From: Saposhnikovia divaricata
Lineage: Eukaryota; Streptophyta; Magnoliopsida; Apiales; Apiaceae
NCBI GenBank assembly: GCA_036435485.1
Contig: CM071597.1
Location: forward strand, 149,293,647-149,357,646
Direction: 5' to 3'
DNA: 64,000 bases
Position numbers and translations under genes: made by a program. The notes beneath the pieces were generated by a model. The model was not told the origin of the DNA and did not search any database. It saw nothing but the letters and a program-made list of their open reading frames with translations. This document shows, one piece after another, positions 44,873 to 58,488 of the stretch (position 1 is the first letter of the stretch; every line of letters starts with the position of its first letter).

Positions 44873-47800
44873 TGTAAGAACCTAGATTTTCGGTAGAATT
44901 AAAACTTTTCTTATTAAGAATAAGTATATACGTGAATAGTGTTTGTCATGCGTGAATAGTAATTTATGGATGAATAGTGATTTTGAGGACCAAGAAAATT
45001 TTCACGCCACCCTATGTACAAGAAATGGTATGGATATTTCGAAGTCATATTAGTGATTCACGCAGCAAATAAGTGTATGTAAAGACGATCGGAATTCAGA
45101 AATTCCAATTTTAATTCTGGCGTAATATTTGACCGAGCGGTGAATTATATATCAGTATATTCAAGAAATGAGATATTAAATTTGAGGATTTGGGGATTTA
45201 ATATTTTAGAATTTTATTATATTTGATTTGGGGATTTGGAACGAAAACCACAAAGATAGTGAAACGAGCATTCTAGAAACCGCTGAAACTTTATAACGAG
45301 ATTAAGCGATAAAAGCGAACGAATTATGGAATTTGGATTGAGTTCATAACAAGATGGAACCACATGCATTATATCAAATGGCTTATGGTGAAAGCCAAGG
45401 GGCAAGGGCAAGAGTGGAAGAATTATGAAAGGGCAAGGATAAGGTGGTAAAAACAAGCAAAAACCAAACAAATATCAATGAAACTTCTTGGATACACCTT
45501 GCACAAGCCTAAGAGTATCAAACTCAGCCACCCAACTGAGCTTATCTAGAGGTTAGATCAAAAATTAGTCAAAGAAAGAAAACAAAAAGCTCTTCATCTC
45601 ATTTTCTTCAAAACTGCTCAGCAAGAACAACCATCAAAGAAAAATCCATATCTCAAGATCTAGAGCTTTACAAATCACCAAATTTTAACCAAAGCCTCTC
45701 AACTCCATTGGCAAGAATCACTCCAAATTTCATAGCAATCCAGATAGAGTAGCCTAGGCAAATCACCTCCCCAAGTGAAGAAACCAAACTGCCAGAATTC
45801 GTAACAGCTTCTGTACTGATTTTCAAACGGCCATATCTCCTTCATTACTCAATGCAATTTGGTGTTCTTTAGCTTGTTGGAAAGCTGTTAAGATTCTCTA
45901 CAACTTTCCTTTAGAAGCCTCAATCAGAAAAGCTCGGTAAGGGCCTCGTTTTCCATGATCTTTCAGTCGGGTTCTAATAACTCCGAATTACTAACTTTGT
46001 TTTCTTCATTTCTTTTGATCATTCAAGCTTACCCAAGGCTATACAAGGATTATACAAGGTTTGAAAAGGTATTACACACATCAAGGAAGGTATAAAACTC
46101 TAACCACTCTTAGTCATGGATTGTTTATGGTTTATAATGTTAGATCTAGGAGTATTAATGCATATCTTGGTTATATGAGTTATGGATGATGAAATCTTGA
46201 GGTTATATATGTGGTTGATGTGATTTTAAAGCTTGTGCTTAGAGTATGTGACCCCATGTATGTTATAGAGATGAGACTTGGTGGTTTTAATGGTAGATAT
46301 GATGTATAAGTTGAGTTCTTGAAGGATTAAGTAAAGATGTGTGCTGAGTAAAAAGTCTGGGAGTATGTACTGTCTTACAGTAGGATTTTGAACCCCTTAA
46401 ACTTGTCTCCCGAGGGTCTAATACCCATGGTTAGAAAGGTATTTGAATGTAGTTTCCAGAAATATAAAGTTCATGACTAGGTGATGTGTAGATTTTGAGT
46501 TATGACCAGAAGAGTGAGGAGTGGTTCTGAAATCCGGACTGCACTGTATGGTCTGTTTGTGAACTGTCTTTGGACCCTCAAACTTTCTGCAAACATTGTG
46601 AAAAATTGAGAATAGCTAGGTCTTACAGTAAGGAAGGCTACCCAAAAAGAATCTGATTAAAATTTGAATTTTTCAATTTTATAAAAATGTTAGAGCGAGG
46701 TGTGCGCAAGTGAAAAACCACTTAGGAGATTAGTTTAAAGCAGTTTTAAGAATATTCACTTGAGTTTTGAGTTTGAGGAATAGATTTGAGTCGAATGGGT
46801 AACGAATGTGATAATATGGTGACACGGTCGTATGAGGGAGTTAGTGGTCATAAGTGGAGTCGTTAAGTTGGTCTTACATCTTTTAAAACTTTATGATTAA
46901 GTAGTGTTGTTAAGGTACTAACGTACGAATATTGATTATGTATAGATCTTCGTTCCACGTCGCGAGCTCGACCACCCCACCCTACCAAGGCAAGTTTACC
47001 TTTCAAAACTTATATAAAGGATTTTCACTGTTGTGTTTGTAGCTTCCAAACGTATTATATGCTTATGCTTTACGAGATTATGTTGAAGTTTGAGATTTAT
47101 GCATATGTGTTTGTACACCCTTGAACTTAGAATGAAAGTGTTTCCTTCGGACAACGATTCTAGCAATAGAGGTCGTAGCGGTCCAAATATACTATTGACC
47201 AGGGAGCGGTATATTATTGTATCGTGATTAAATTGCGAAAACCCGAAAGGTCATTCGGGAAGTATCGTATACTTAAGTATTTATTATTTTTACATTATTA
47301 TAAATACTCAAAAATATCTATCTTCGATTAAAAGTTAATTTTAATTAAATAATTATTTTATTAATTATTTATATTAAATCTCAAAATATCATTTATTAAT
47401 TATTGTTCATTATTTTAAAGACAAAACTAATCCAAGATACCTTCATCGTTTTCAAACTCGAACTCTTTTGAACCCAAAACATTTTCGAAAACCCCCGGTC
47501 AGGTTTTGCTTCTTGTACACTTTTCAAGAATCATCGGTCGACTGAGGTCGAACATCAACTACTCGAATTTTCTATCAAAATGATTTTTGACAAGAAAGAA
47601 AAAAAAGGGGACTCTGGCAGGTGTGGGAATCGTTGACGAACGATTCCCGGGATGTGTAAGCGGCCGTGAGCCAGACGGTCCATCAATTATTATTCCGGCC
47701 CAGGTGTTGCCGAAGGATGATTACGGATGTAGTTTTCATCGAGGGTGATTACGGATGTAGTTTTCACCCGAGGATAGTTACGGATGTAGTTTCTTTCCTT

Positions 47801-48801
47801 CTACCGGTAGAGAAGACCCGCGGATTATTGGACTTGGATGTGGCGACTGATCATCGTCAATCCCTGTCAGGTTTTATGTTTTCTTCAAGTCCCATCCTCC
47901 ACTTTGGAAAAATACTCAGACACTGCTTCTTGGGCCTAAGTGCCAAGTTGCCGATAGTGTGGTTTTTGATAAGAAAAATATTGACATCGTGCAGTATCTA
48001 GAACTGCAAGATTTTCTATAAAGATTGGCACGCGTTAGTGCACTCTTGCAATTATTTCAAATAATGAAATGTTTTTGAATGAGAAACCTTCTAAGCTAAG
48101 GAAGGAAAGAGGTTTTGCAATAATGTATTCCTTGTACAGTATGTTAACCGTAGAGTGTTTTGCCGAAAATGATATACTCATATGTATATATTTTCCAACT
48201 TGAGATATATTGAAATGGGGACCTTATAACGGAGTCATATGTTATTCTTAAAGCTCCTTAGTAAGTATAAACGTTTTATTCAAACTCGGACATATATATT
48301 GTCGAATTATGTTTTGAAATCTAATATATATACCCATACAGTTGGGAATGTTTTCGAAATAACCACATTATTATTTTTCAAAATGGTGAACTTGCTGAGC
48401 ATTATGTAGCTCATTCTTGCTTTATAAAAACTTTTCAGAAAGAGAAGAATTTGGTCGGTTAACTCCGCACCAGCAGAAGAGGAGTAGAAGATTTACCCTG
48501 GAGATGATTTAGTTCCTGATAAATACTACAGAGTAAGTCTGATAGGTTTTCAACTGTAATAGTAAGACTTGTCTTCAAGTGTAGTTGTATAAGTGGAAGT
48601 GCGTAAAATTCTGGATTGTACAGATGAATTGTAATATTTAGTGTTACTTTTGAGTATCGTTTCTGAGGCTCTAACTTGTTTGTGCGTAAGATTGAGGTCT
48701 GGATGGATGTATTGTTGAGTTGTAAAGTTAATACAGGTATGATATGGTTGGATGGTGATGTGACGACTTGAATATTTGACCTCGGATTTGGGGGCGTCAC
48801 A
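44873..48801 (+). repeat. element B 5' LTR
   Basis: Starts tgtaagaacctag, ends ggggcgtcaca. Contains three tandem copies of ttacggatgtagttttcayc (about 47,717-47,793) and a hairpin word tgagcattatgtagctca (48,396-48,413). Short open frames inside are present identically in both LTRs and resemble no protein. Confidence 0.95.
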
Positions 48802-51800
48802 GAAATGGTATCAGAGCAATAAGTTACAGTACTCGGAAACGAGAGTGTTGAGAGTTAAGTCTAAGTAGGAGAATGACATAAGAGATCGTAGTAAACTTAT
48901 TATTGGACTTCCGGAAGAGGTACCAGTGAGTAGAATGGACTGGAGTGTTTACTGGAGGTATTCTACTAGGGTCGATAGAATCCTTAGAGACCTTCAGAAT
49001 GATGAATAGAGGTTTGAGAGTCGTACATGACCTATCATTGGGAATGATATAGGAAGCAGAGCGAAATCTCAAGAGCAGCTGAGGTAGAGGCGATCTTGCC
49101 AATATGATCGGATGACTAGGCCGGCATAAATTTTGTGGCCCATAGTCCTCCACAGTTTAGGAGGCGGCATTTTAAGAATCAAGAAGTTTAGACTTCCCTA
49201 CATAATTAAGTGTACTTAGTACTTGGAATAATGAAAGCCTTTTACTTTGGCTATAAGATCCGATTTTCGATAAGTAACGAGTTTACCTGAAAGGTGGTTA
49301 CTATGCCGTTGTGGATTTCATTACCCTTGATGGCGAATTGTACATATGTTATACGAGAATGTTATCATAAGACGAGCGTGCTATATAATTCCACGCATGA
49401 TTCGGACGCTAGAGCATGGTAGTTCAACTTAGAGAACAAACAAGTAGAATTAAGAAAGGGACTCAAGAGAAGTTGAATATGGTTGCAACGAGCGATACAG
49501 TGATCTCAGAGTCTACCAAAAGAAAAGACCAGTGGGTCTAGAGTGGGATCCTTTGATAGAGATGTTATCAGGGACTACGTATATATGTATTGTAGACCTC
49601 AATATTTTTGGTATATGTTCACATACACACACCCGCCACTGAACCTATGGACTGCACTGAGATCCCTGAGAGATCTCTTTGATCTGTTCCCAAGGGGAAC
49701 TGGCCACTTGTGATTCATGTCGGAAGGCATGAAGTAGGACCCTATGGACTTAGCAGGTGTCCCCGAAATGATGTGAAGCTTGGTCTTCAAGATAAAGCAC
49801 GGAAATGACAGATATATTTGTGAAACCCCAACTCGATAAATGACTTTAAGATGATGATTGAGAGACGCACTAGTTGGTGTCTTGTATTACGAAGACGAAG
49901 AGATGTAGTTACCCTCATAATGGTGATAATGAGATGCACGAATGATCATTAACTTATTTTGGTAACTACCGGCAGGTGCACTACTTCATTTTAAACTGTT
50001 CACTAACCCTGTTACCTCGATTAGTTTATATCAGGTAGCCCTTCTAGCTTTCTACTTCAAACTTGTGGAATAACAACCAGTGAGATACTTTCCCTAAAGC
50101 AGGGCTTATCCGAAGTAATTTTATTTGATCCATGAACATTCTATTCAAAAATTTATGATGATCTTGTTCGGCTCAGGCCTATTTACACTTTCTTTCAATT
50201 ATCGAAGGAATGTTCAACAAATATTTCCTTAATTAATTGACGAATATTACTTAACGAATATTGATATTTGATTGCTTCTTTCATACTTGCACTCTTCAGT
50301 TGAGCTCATAAATATTTAACAAATTACTGAGGACACGGATGATCTAATGCCCAGACATCCCTCATGAATTCTTTTCTTCTATTCAAGATAAGATTGTACA
50401 TCGTACATCGAAATCATAGTAAGGATATCATTTTGATATTGGTATTCTGAATTTAATTCTATTGTAGGATTTGATAAAGCATGTGTACGGAGGCACCCTT
50501 GGGTGGACCGTTTCACTGATAAGTAATATTTGATGAGAGGTTATCGATTGTTCCGATACCTAGAACATTCCCTTCAAATTCTGTATTTTCCTTTTTCAAA
50601 TTTATTAACCTCTTATTTCAATTCATGGTCCGAGTAGCCTAAAGTTTCTTTAGTGGCTACGATGTTGAGATTTCGTTCTAGCCAATCGAAACCGTCTAGT
50701 TGATATGTCAATATGAATTACTAGTTGATTGTTCTGACTAGTCACCAATGTGTCATTATGAAGAACATTTAGCTAATTGTCCTAGCTAGTGGTGATGTCT
50801 CAAACAGGTGGACTAGCAAATTTTGTCTAGCTAGTTGCTAGTGTTTCTTGAAGAGGACTAGTTATTATTTCACTGGTCCAACTCCCAATTTAATTTATTC
50901 AGCAATTCTGCCATGCATTTTGCCTACTGTAAAGCATGATGATGAAAGTTCGATGAATAACTTGATTGAGACCTAGTGAGGTCGCCCACTCGACTTGAAC
51001 TCTTACCCATCTTCGTATCAGACTTTATATCACTTGAATATTTTATTCTTTCATTCATACAATGAGAATTCATTTGAAACCATTGATTACTTGAATGACA
51101 AACTACTTCATTCTTTAATTGTCATGGAGTAGAATTGCTTTCTATTGGCTGACCTTCATCAATGCGACTTTAGATTTCCTCTTATTATTCAGGAGGAAAA
51201 GTATCCACCCGATGTAAGAATTGTATAAAGACCGTCTTTATGACTTTTGTATCCAACAATCATTGCCCTCGTGCAACATTCTCTATGATATCATATTACT
51301 AAATTATCATGACATGAAGGAATAAACCTTGTTGTATTCTTTCTGTCCATCCTTACATCTCCAAAAATCGAGACTCCTAGTATTTTGAACCATCAACATT
51401 CTTGGAACATCCAATGTGGAATTCTTATTGAGATTATCTATTGGACCTTGTTATTTTGAAACCATTCCTTTCAAAGTGATTACTCTAAGGTGAACGGGAG
51501 GTACAATTGTGAACCGTTACACCAATATGAGATCAAAAACCAAATGTTGTAATTGTGCAGGCAGAGCGTTATGCCGAGTAATTATTAAAGTAGAAATAAC
51601 ATGTCGGGGCATACCACAAGACCTTTAATATTAGTGTGAGGAAAGTTATAAGAAATGATGAGGTGGTTGGGAGTACGCTCCTACCAACCGTTGTCAGGAT
51701 GTTATATTAATGAATTCTGGAGTTACCAAGCCTTTCCCTGATCCAAGAAATTCAAATCGATTGCGATGTAACACATATCCTTAGAGGAAACTAACATGGA

Positions 51801-52085
51801 AGTGAGATGGACAAGAAAGGAAGAAATATCGTGGCAAAAATGTGAAGCTTTACTTAGCTTAAAGGGATTGATGCACATAGAGAGACATAAAGTTTAAAAG
51901 GCCCCTAATAGCAAATGGATGCATGGATATATCCCAATGATCCTTCGAGATTACCACCTAATCAAGTTTATTGGGAATCGCAGTATCATGCAGGCCTCAG
52001 ACTGATTGGCGCCAGTTGTGAAAGAGGACGAGCGTATGACATCTTACATGTACCATCGAGAATCGATACCCCTAACTGGAGATGT
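48802..52085 (+). pseudogene. element B leader/gag region, unreadable
   Basis: The primer site at 48,806-48,817 begins the interior. The gag/protease part expected here cannot be read: stops in all frames and no zinc knuckle recognised. Nothing else is seen in this stretch. Confidence 0.5.
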
Positions 52086-53700
52086 AGGAATTGTTGACCA
52101 GTTAAAACGTGTAGTTGTTTTTTCAAAGATAAGGTTGAAAAGCGGGTTTCACCAACTCAAGATCGACCTCTGTACTGTGCCAAAGTTGGCATTTCACACT
52201 AATATAAACGTTATAAAATTATGGTAGTATCATTTGAGTGGACCAATGAGTCAGAAGCCTTTATGGATTAATTAACAAAGTTTTGGAATGAAATGAGATA
52301 TTAGCAACAACCTCGTTGTTAACTATACTTGATGATAAAAAGAGGACTTTGAGAGTCACAATGATGCATCTTTCGAGAGTTTAAGAGGTGTGCTGATGCA
52401 GTAGAAAAAGGATGATAGCCTATACTTCTAAACAACATAAAGGTTACGGGATAGGATATACTAACCGTGAGTCGGGGATTTGTCATGATAGCGTTCACGC
52501 ATAAAACTGAGACGTTAACTTTATGAGAAAAGTGTGAAAGTTTTCCACAAGTGCCATAAGTATATCTTCATATTAGAACTAAACATAAGAAAGAGAAGGT
52601 GACGAAAGGGTGCAGGGAGTATAATGGAGAAATTTGTTATTTCCCAGGAAAGGCCAGTGTGGTGGCCGATACCTATAGAAGGGATTATTCGAAATTGGAA
52701 TTCAGTCAATATTGACCAAGAAAATAGAGTATATACAATAAAGAATAATGTTAGAGGAAACTGACTAAATTATGGGGAAGGACAAAGATGTATAGAGAAT
52801 TAAGAGAATGTTTGGCAAACGGATATGAAGAATGGTATTGGCAAACTATTAAGTACAAACGCGGCATGTAAAAAGCAGAATGATAGAGATCTAGTGGATT
52901 AATTCCGCCTGTAGAAAATCTTGAACGTGGATAGAATTATAATGAATTTCATAAGTAGGTCACCGAAGACCGAGCCAAGAGATGGCCCTAGTTGATTTAT
53001 AATTGTTGGACCAAGTGATTTACCTACGAGAGACTTTCCATTTAGAAGATTATCGAACTATATACGGAAGAGATGGTGGTGCAATATAAAACTTCTGCAG
53101 CGATTACGTCAGATAAAGACTTAAGGTTAAACTTCGAATATTGAAGGTGCTTTCAAGTATATTTAACAAAAAGATTGAGCGTATGTACTAGTTTGAGCTG
53201 TGGCTGACGGACATGGAAGAAGAATTATCCAGACGATCGAATTTGTATTTAGTGCCGTGCCTTAGATTTCACGGGGGAATCGAGAATAAAAACTTATCCA
53301 TGAAATGAATGTTGTTATCACGATCATCACCCTGCAAACGTAAGGACGTCTCTTGTAAAGCGTACTACGAAAGAAGAAGTTTCGCTTTTCTTACGTTACG
53401 AAGAAGTCAATGAACGAGGGACATAGTAGCTGAACTGGTTTGACGTATATCGAAGACTATACAGTATCCATAGCAAGTGGTAACGGCTGACGGGAGGCAA
53501 CACATGCGTGCTAATCAGGCCAAGGAATATGAGGAATACCATGCGTATTGACGTTGTCTCAGATTATAAAACACGACCACAAAGTATTCACAGGCCAACA
53601 ATACAAGGACTCAACACGGATACTATGAGCAAGGTAGTAGAGGAATGTATAAGTATTACGATAGAAAATTTTCATGCATAGAACAACCGATAAGGAATAC
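52086..53700 (+). pseudogene. element B pol relic (RT, RNase H, integrase)
   Basis: At about 52,120-52,200 the phrase FSKIRLKSGFHQLKIDLCTV corresponds to the gypsy RT block FSKIDLRSGYHQL, with the Asp lost. At about 52,640-52,690 PGKASVVADTYRR matches the RNase H end GKANVVADALSR. Beyond this the integrase is not readable. Confidence 0.65.
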
Positions 53701-54145
53701 AGGTCGAGGAGAGTATGCGTTGAGAGACAACATTAAAGCGTTGGTGAGACCAAGGTGAGAGAACAAAAGGGTTGAAGTGTCAACCTGAGAGTTGGAAAGG
53801 GTAAGGTTGGAATTGTATCCACAACTATTGTCCTTAGGTTCTTAAGATAGAATCCTTTTAAGGAGAGGAGACTGCATTAACCCTAATTTTCGTGAATATT
53901 CGAAACCTGGACGAATAGTAATTTTATGGGTGGATGAGAAATTTTTGCAATCACGATATGTACGAATTATTAAATGAAGATTTCGAATTGATATTACGTC
54001 TTTACGGTACAGACGAGTTTATGTAAAAGTCATTAGTTTTTTTTTTACGAAACCCATTATTTCAAATGGTCAAATTTTATGAAATATCAAAGGAGTATGA
54101 GGTGGGAGACTTCGTGATGCTAAAGGTATCCCCTGGAAAGGATTG

Positions 54146-54586
54146 ATGAGATTTGGAAAGAAAGGGAAGCTAAGTCCGAGGTTTATAGGACCTTTTGAGA
54201 TTTTGAGGCGTGTTGGAAAGCTAGCCTATGAACTAGCCTTGCCCCCGAGCTTGCAGCAAGTGCATAATGTGTTTCATGTGTCCATGCTACGACCCTACCA
54301 TACGGACTTTCGGCATGTGATAGAATACGACCAGATAGACCTACAACCAGATTTGACTTATGAGGAGAAACCAGTGGAAATCATGGATAGAAAAGAACAA
54401 GTGCTGAGGAACAAGGTTGTCAAATTAGTGAGAGTTTTGTGGAGGAACCAGAATGTTGAAGAATCAACATGGGAACTAGAAAGTACGATGCGTGAAAAGT
54501 ACCTTCAACTGTTTTCAACCTGTTTCCGGGATGGAATCCTTTTAAGGAGGGGAGGCTGTAAGAACCCAGATTTTCGGAAGAATTAA
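54146..54586 (+). CDS. element B integrase C-terminus and chromodomain frame
   Basis: About 146 open residues: GKLSPRFIGPFEILRRVGKL (integrase C-terminal GPF/Y block), LPPSLQQVHNVFHVSMLRPY, then a chromodomain-like end (DLTYEEKPVEIMDRKEQVLR; VRVLWRN; EESTWELE). This is the pol 3' end of Tekay/Del chromoviruses, where the chromodomain steers integration to heterochromatin. The upstream sequence (about 54,095-54,140) matches the same protein after a one-base loss in the SPWKG block. Whether the frame is translated is unknown; it would lack catalytic domains. Confidence 0.75.
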   Translation: MRFGKKGKLSPRFIGPFEILRRVGKLAYELALPPSLQQVHNVFHVSMLRPYHTDFRHVIEYDQIDLQPDLTYEEKPVEIMDRKEQVLRNKVVKLVRVLWRNQNVEESTWELESTMREKYLQLFSTCFRDGILLRRGGCKNPDFRKN

Positions 54587-57500
54587 AACTTTTCTTATTA
54601 AGAATAAGTATATACGTGAATAGTGTTTGTCATGCATGAATAGTAATTTATGGATGAATAGTGATTTTGAGGACCAAGAAAATTTTCACGCGACCCTATG
54701 TACAAGACATGGTATGGATATTTCGAAGTCATATTAGTGATTCACGGAGCAAATAAGTGTATGTAAAGACGATCGGAATTCAGAAATTCCAATTTTAATT
54801 CTGGCGTAATATTTGACCGAGCGGTGAATTATATATCAGTATATTCAAGAAATGAGATATTAAATTTGAGGATTTGGGGATTTAATATTTTAGAATTTTA
54901 TTATATTTGATTTGGGGATTTGGAACGAAAACCACAAAGATAGTGAAACGAGCATTCTAGAAACCGCTGAAACTTTATAACGAGATTAAGCGATAAAAGC
55001 GAACGAATTATGGAATTTGGATTGAGTTCATAACAAGATGGAACCACATGCATTATATCAAGTGGCTTATGGGGAAAGCCAAGGGGCAAGGGCAAGAGTG
55101 GAAGAATTATGAAAGGGCAAGGATAAGGTGGTAAAAACAAGCAAAAATCAAACAAATATCAATGAAACTTCTTGGATACACCTTGCACAAGCCTAAAAGT
55201 ATCAAACTCAACCACCCAACTGAGCTTATCTATAGGTTAGATCAAAAATTAGTCAAAGAAAGAAAACAAAAAGCTCTCCATCTCATTTTCTTCAAAACTG
55301 CTCAGCAAGAACAACCATCAAAGAAAAATCCATATCTCAAGATCTAGAGCTTTACAAATCGCCAAATTTTAACCAAAGCCTCTCCACTCCATGGGAAAGA
55401 ATCACTCCAAATTTCATAACAATCCAAGTAGCAAAGCCTAGGCAAATCACCTCCCCAAGTGAAGAAACCAAACTGCCAGAATTCGTAACAGCTTCTGTAC
55501 TGATTTTCAAACGGCCATATCTCCTTCATTACTCAATGAAATTTGGTGTTATTTAGCTTGTTGGAAAGCTGTTAAGATGCTCTACAACTTTCCTTTAGAA
55601 GCCTCAATCAGAAAAGCTCGGTAAGGGCCTCGTTTTCCATGATCTTTCAGTCGGGTTCTAATAACTCCGAATTACTAACTTTGTTTTCTTCATTTCTTTT
55701 GATCATTCAAGCTTACCCAAGGCTATACAAGGATTATACAAGGTTTAGAAAGCTATTACACACATCAAGGAAGGTATAAAACTCTAACCACTCTTAGTCA
55801 TGGATTGTTTATGGTTTATAATGTTAGATCTAGGAGTATTAATGCATATCTTGGTTATATGAGTTATGGATGATGAAATCTTGAGGTTATATGTGGTTGA
55901 TGTGATTTTAAAGTTTGTGCTTAGAGTATGTGACCCCATGTATGTTATAGAGATGAGACTTGGTGGTTTTAATGGTAGATATGATGTATAAGTTGAGTTC
56001 TTGAAGGATTAAGTAAAGATGTGTGCTGAGTAAAAAGTCTGGGAGTATGTACTGTATTACAGTAGGATTTTGAACCCCTTAAACTTGTCTCCCGAGGGTC
56101 TAATACCCATGGTTAGAAAGGTATTTGAATGTAGTTTCCAGAAATATAAAGTTCATGACTAGGTGATGTGTAGATTTTGAGTTATGACCAGAAGAGTGAG
56201 GAGTGGTTCTGAAATCCGGACTGCACTGTATGGTATGTTTGTGAACTGTCTTTGGACCCTCAAACTTTCTGCAAACATTGTGAAAAATTGAGAATAGCTA
56301 GGTCTTACAGTAAGGAAGGCTACCCAAAAAGAATCTGATTAAAATTTGAATTTTTCAATTTTATAAAAATGTTAGAGCGAGGTGTGCGCAAGTGAAAAAC
56401 CACTTAGGAGATTAGTTTAAAGTAGTTTTAAGAATATTCACTTGAGTTTTGAGTTTGAGGAATAGATTTGAGTCGAATGGGTAACGAATGTGATAATATG
56501 GTGACACGGTCGTATGAGGGAGTTAGTGGTCATAAGTGGAGTCGTTAAGTTGGTCTTACATCTTTTAAAACTTTATGATTAAGTAGTGTTGTTAAGGTAC
56601 TAACGTACGAATATTGATTATGTATAGATCTTCGTTCCACGTCGCGAGCTCGACCACCCCACCCTACCAAGGCAAGTTTACCTTTCAAAACTTATATAAA
56701 GGATTTTCACTGTTGTGTTTGTAGCTTCCAAACGTATTATATGCTTATGCTTTACGAGATTATGTTGAAGTTTGAGATTTATGCATATGTGTTTGTACAC
56801 CCTTGAACTTAGAATGAAAGTGTTTCCTTCGGACAACGATTCTAGCAATAGAGGTCGTAGCGGTCCAAATATACTATTGACCGGGGAGCGGTATATTATT
56901 GTATCGTGATTAAATTGCGAAAACCAGAAAGATCATTCGGGAAGTATCTTATACTTAAGTATTTATTATTTTTACATTATTATAAATACTCAAAAATATC
57001 TATCTTGGATTAAAAGTTAATTTTAATTAAATAATTATTTTATTAATTGTTTATATTAAATCTCAAAATATCATTTATTAATTATTGTTCATTATTTTAA
57101 AGACAAAACTAATCCAAGATACCTTCATCGTTTTCAAACTCGAACTCTTTTGAACCCAAAACATTTTCGAAAACCCCCGGTCAGGTTTTGCTTCTTGTAC
57201 ACTTTTCAAGAATCATCGGTCGACTGAGGTCGAACTTCAACTACTCGAATTTTCTATCAAAATGATTTTTGACAAGAAAGAAAAAAAAGGGGACTCTGGC
57301 AGGTGTGGGAATCGTTGACGAACGATTCCCGGGATGTGTAAGCGGCCGTGAGCTAGGCGGTCCATCAATTATTATTTCGGCCCAGGTGTTGCCGAAGGAT
57401 GATTACGGATGTAGTTTTCATCGAGGGTGATTACGGATGTAGTTTTCACCCGAGGATAGTTACGGATGTAGTTTCTATCCTTCTACCGGTAGAGAAGACC

Positions 57501-58483
57501 CGCAGATTATTGGACTTGGATGTGGCGACTGATCATCGTCAATCCCTGTCAGGTTTTATGTTTTCTTCAAGTCCCATCCTCCACTTTGGAAAAATACTCA
57601 GACACTGCTTCTTGGGCCTAAGTGCCAAGTTGCCGATAGTATGGTTTTTGATAAGAAAAATATTGACATCGTGCAGTATCTAGAACTGCAAGATTTTCTA
57701 TAAAGATTGGCACGCGTTAGTGCACTCTTGCAATTATTTCAAATAATGAAATGTTTTTGAATGAGAAACCTTCTAAGCTAAGGAAGGAAAGAGGTTTTGC
57801 AATAATGTATTCCTTGTACAGTATGTTAACCGTAGAGTGTTTTGCCGAAAATGATATACTCATATGTATATATTTTCCAACTTGAGATATATTGAAATGG
57901 GGACCTTATAACGGAGTCATATGTTATTCTTAAAGTTCCTTAGTAAGTATAAACGTTTTATTCAAACTCGGACATATATATTGTCGAATTATGTTTTGAA
58001 ATCTAAGATATATACCCATACAGTTGGGAATGTTTTCGAAATAACCACATTATTATTTTTCAAAATGGTGAACTTGGTGAGCATTATGTAGCTCATTCTT
58101 GCTTTATAAAAACTTTTCAGAAAGAGAAGAATTTGGTCGGTTAACTCCGCACCAGCAGAAGAGGAGTAGAAGATTTACCCCGGAGATGATTTAGTTCCTG
58201 ATAAATACTACAGAGTAAGTCTGATAGGTTTTCAACTGTAATAGTAAGACTTGTCTTCAAGTGTAGTTGTATAAGTGGAAGTGCGTAAAATTCTGGATTG
58301 TACAGATGAATTGTAATATTTAGTGTTACTTTTGAGTATCGTTTCTGAGGCTCTAACTTGTTTGTGCGTAAGATTGAGGTCTGGATGGATGTATTGTTGA
58401 GTTGTAAAGTTAATACAGGTATGATATGGTTGGATGGTGATGTGACGACTTGAATCTTTGACCTCGGATTTGGGGGCGTCACA
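54557..58483 (+). repeat. element B 3' LTR
   Basis: Starts tgtaagaacccag right after the purine tract; ends ggggcgtcaca and is followed by the second ggcgg. It matches the 5' LTR throughout, including the triple ttacggatgtag repeat and the hairpin word (58,078-58,095). Confidence 0.95.
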
Positions 58484-58488
58484 GGCGG

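Larger units (their letters stand above)
44873..58483 (+). mobile_element. Ty3/gypsy (Tekay-like chromovirus) element B, complete ends, dead interior
   Basis: 13.6 kb: LTR 44,873-48,801, PBS tggtatcagagc 48,806-48,817, interior, purine tract aaggaggggaggc before 54,557, LTR 54,557-58,483. Perfect 5-bp target duplication ggcgg at 44,868-44,872 and 58,484-58,488. The LTRs are 3,929 and 3,927 bp and differ by roughly 1-2 percent by eye. The interior retains only faint RT and RNase H traces and one clear open frame for the integrase tail and chromodomain. The element inserted into the LINE-like insertion. Confidence 0.95.

Noticed and set aside
45217..45471. Pro/Leu-rich minus-strand frame, also at 54,901-55,155
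   Set aside because: Present in both LTRs of element B as a by-product of LTR identity; no family resemblance or gene context.
47666..48001. Plus-strand frame with repeated tacggatgtag coding, also at 57,399-57,683
   Set aside because: Lies wholly inside the LTR of element B and spans its triple tandem repeat.
48459..48800. Minus-strand frame at the LTR end, also at 58,141-58,554
   Set aside because: Duplicated LTR sequence; the right-hand copy is longer only because it runs into the flanking insertion.
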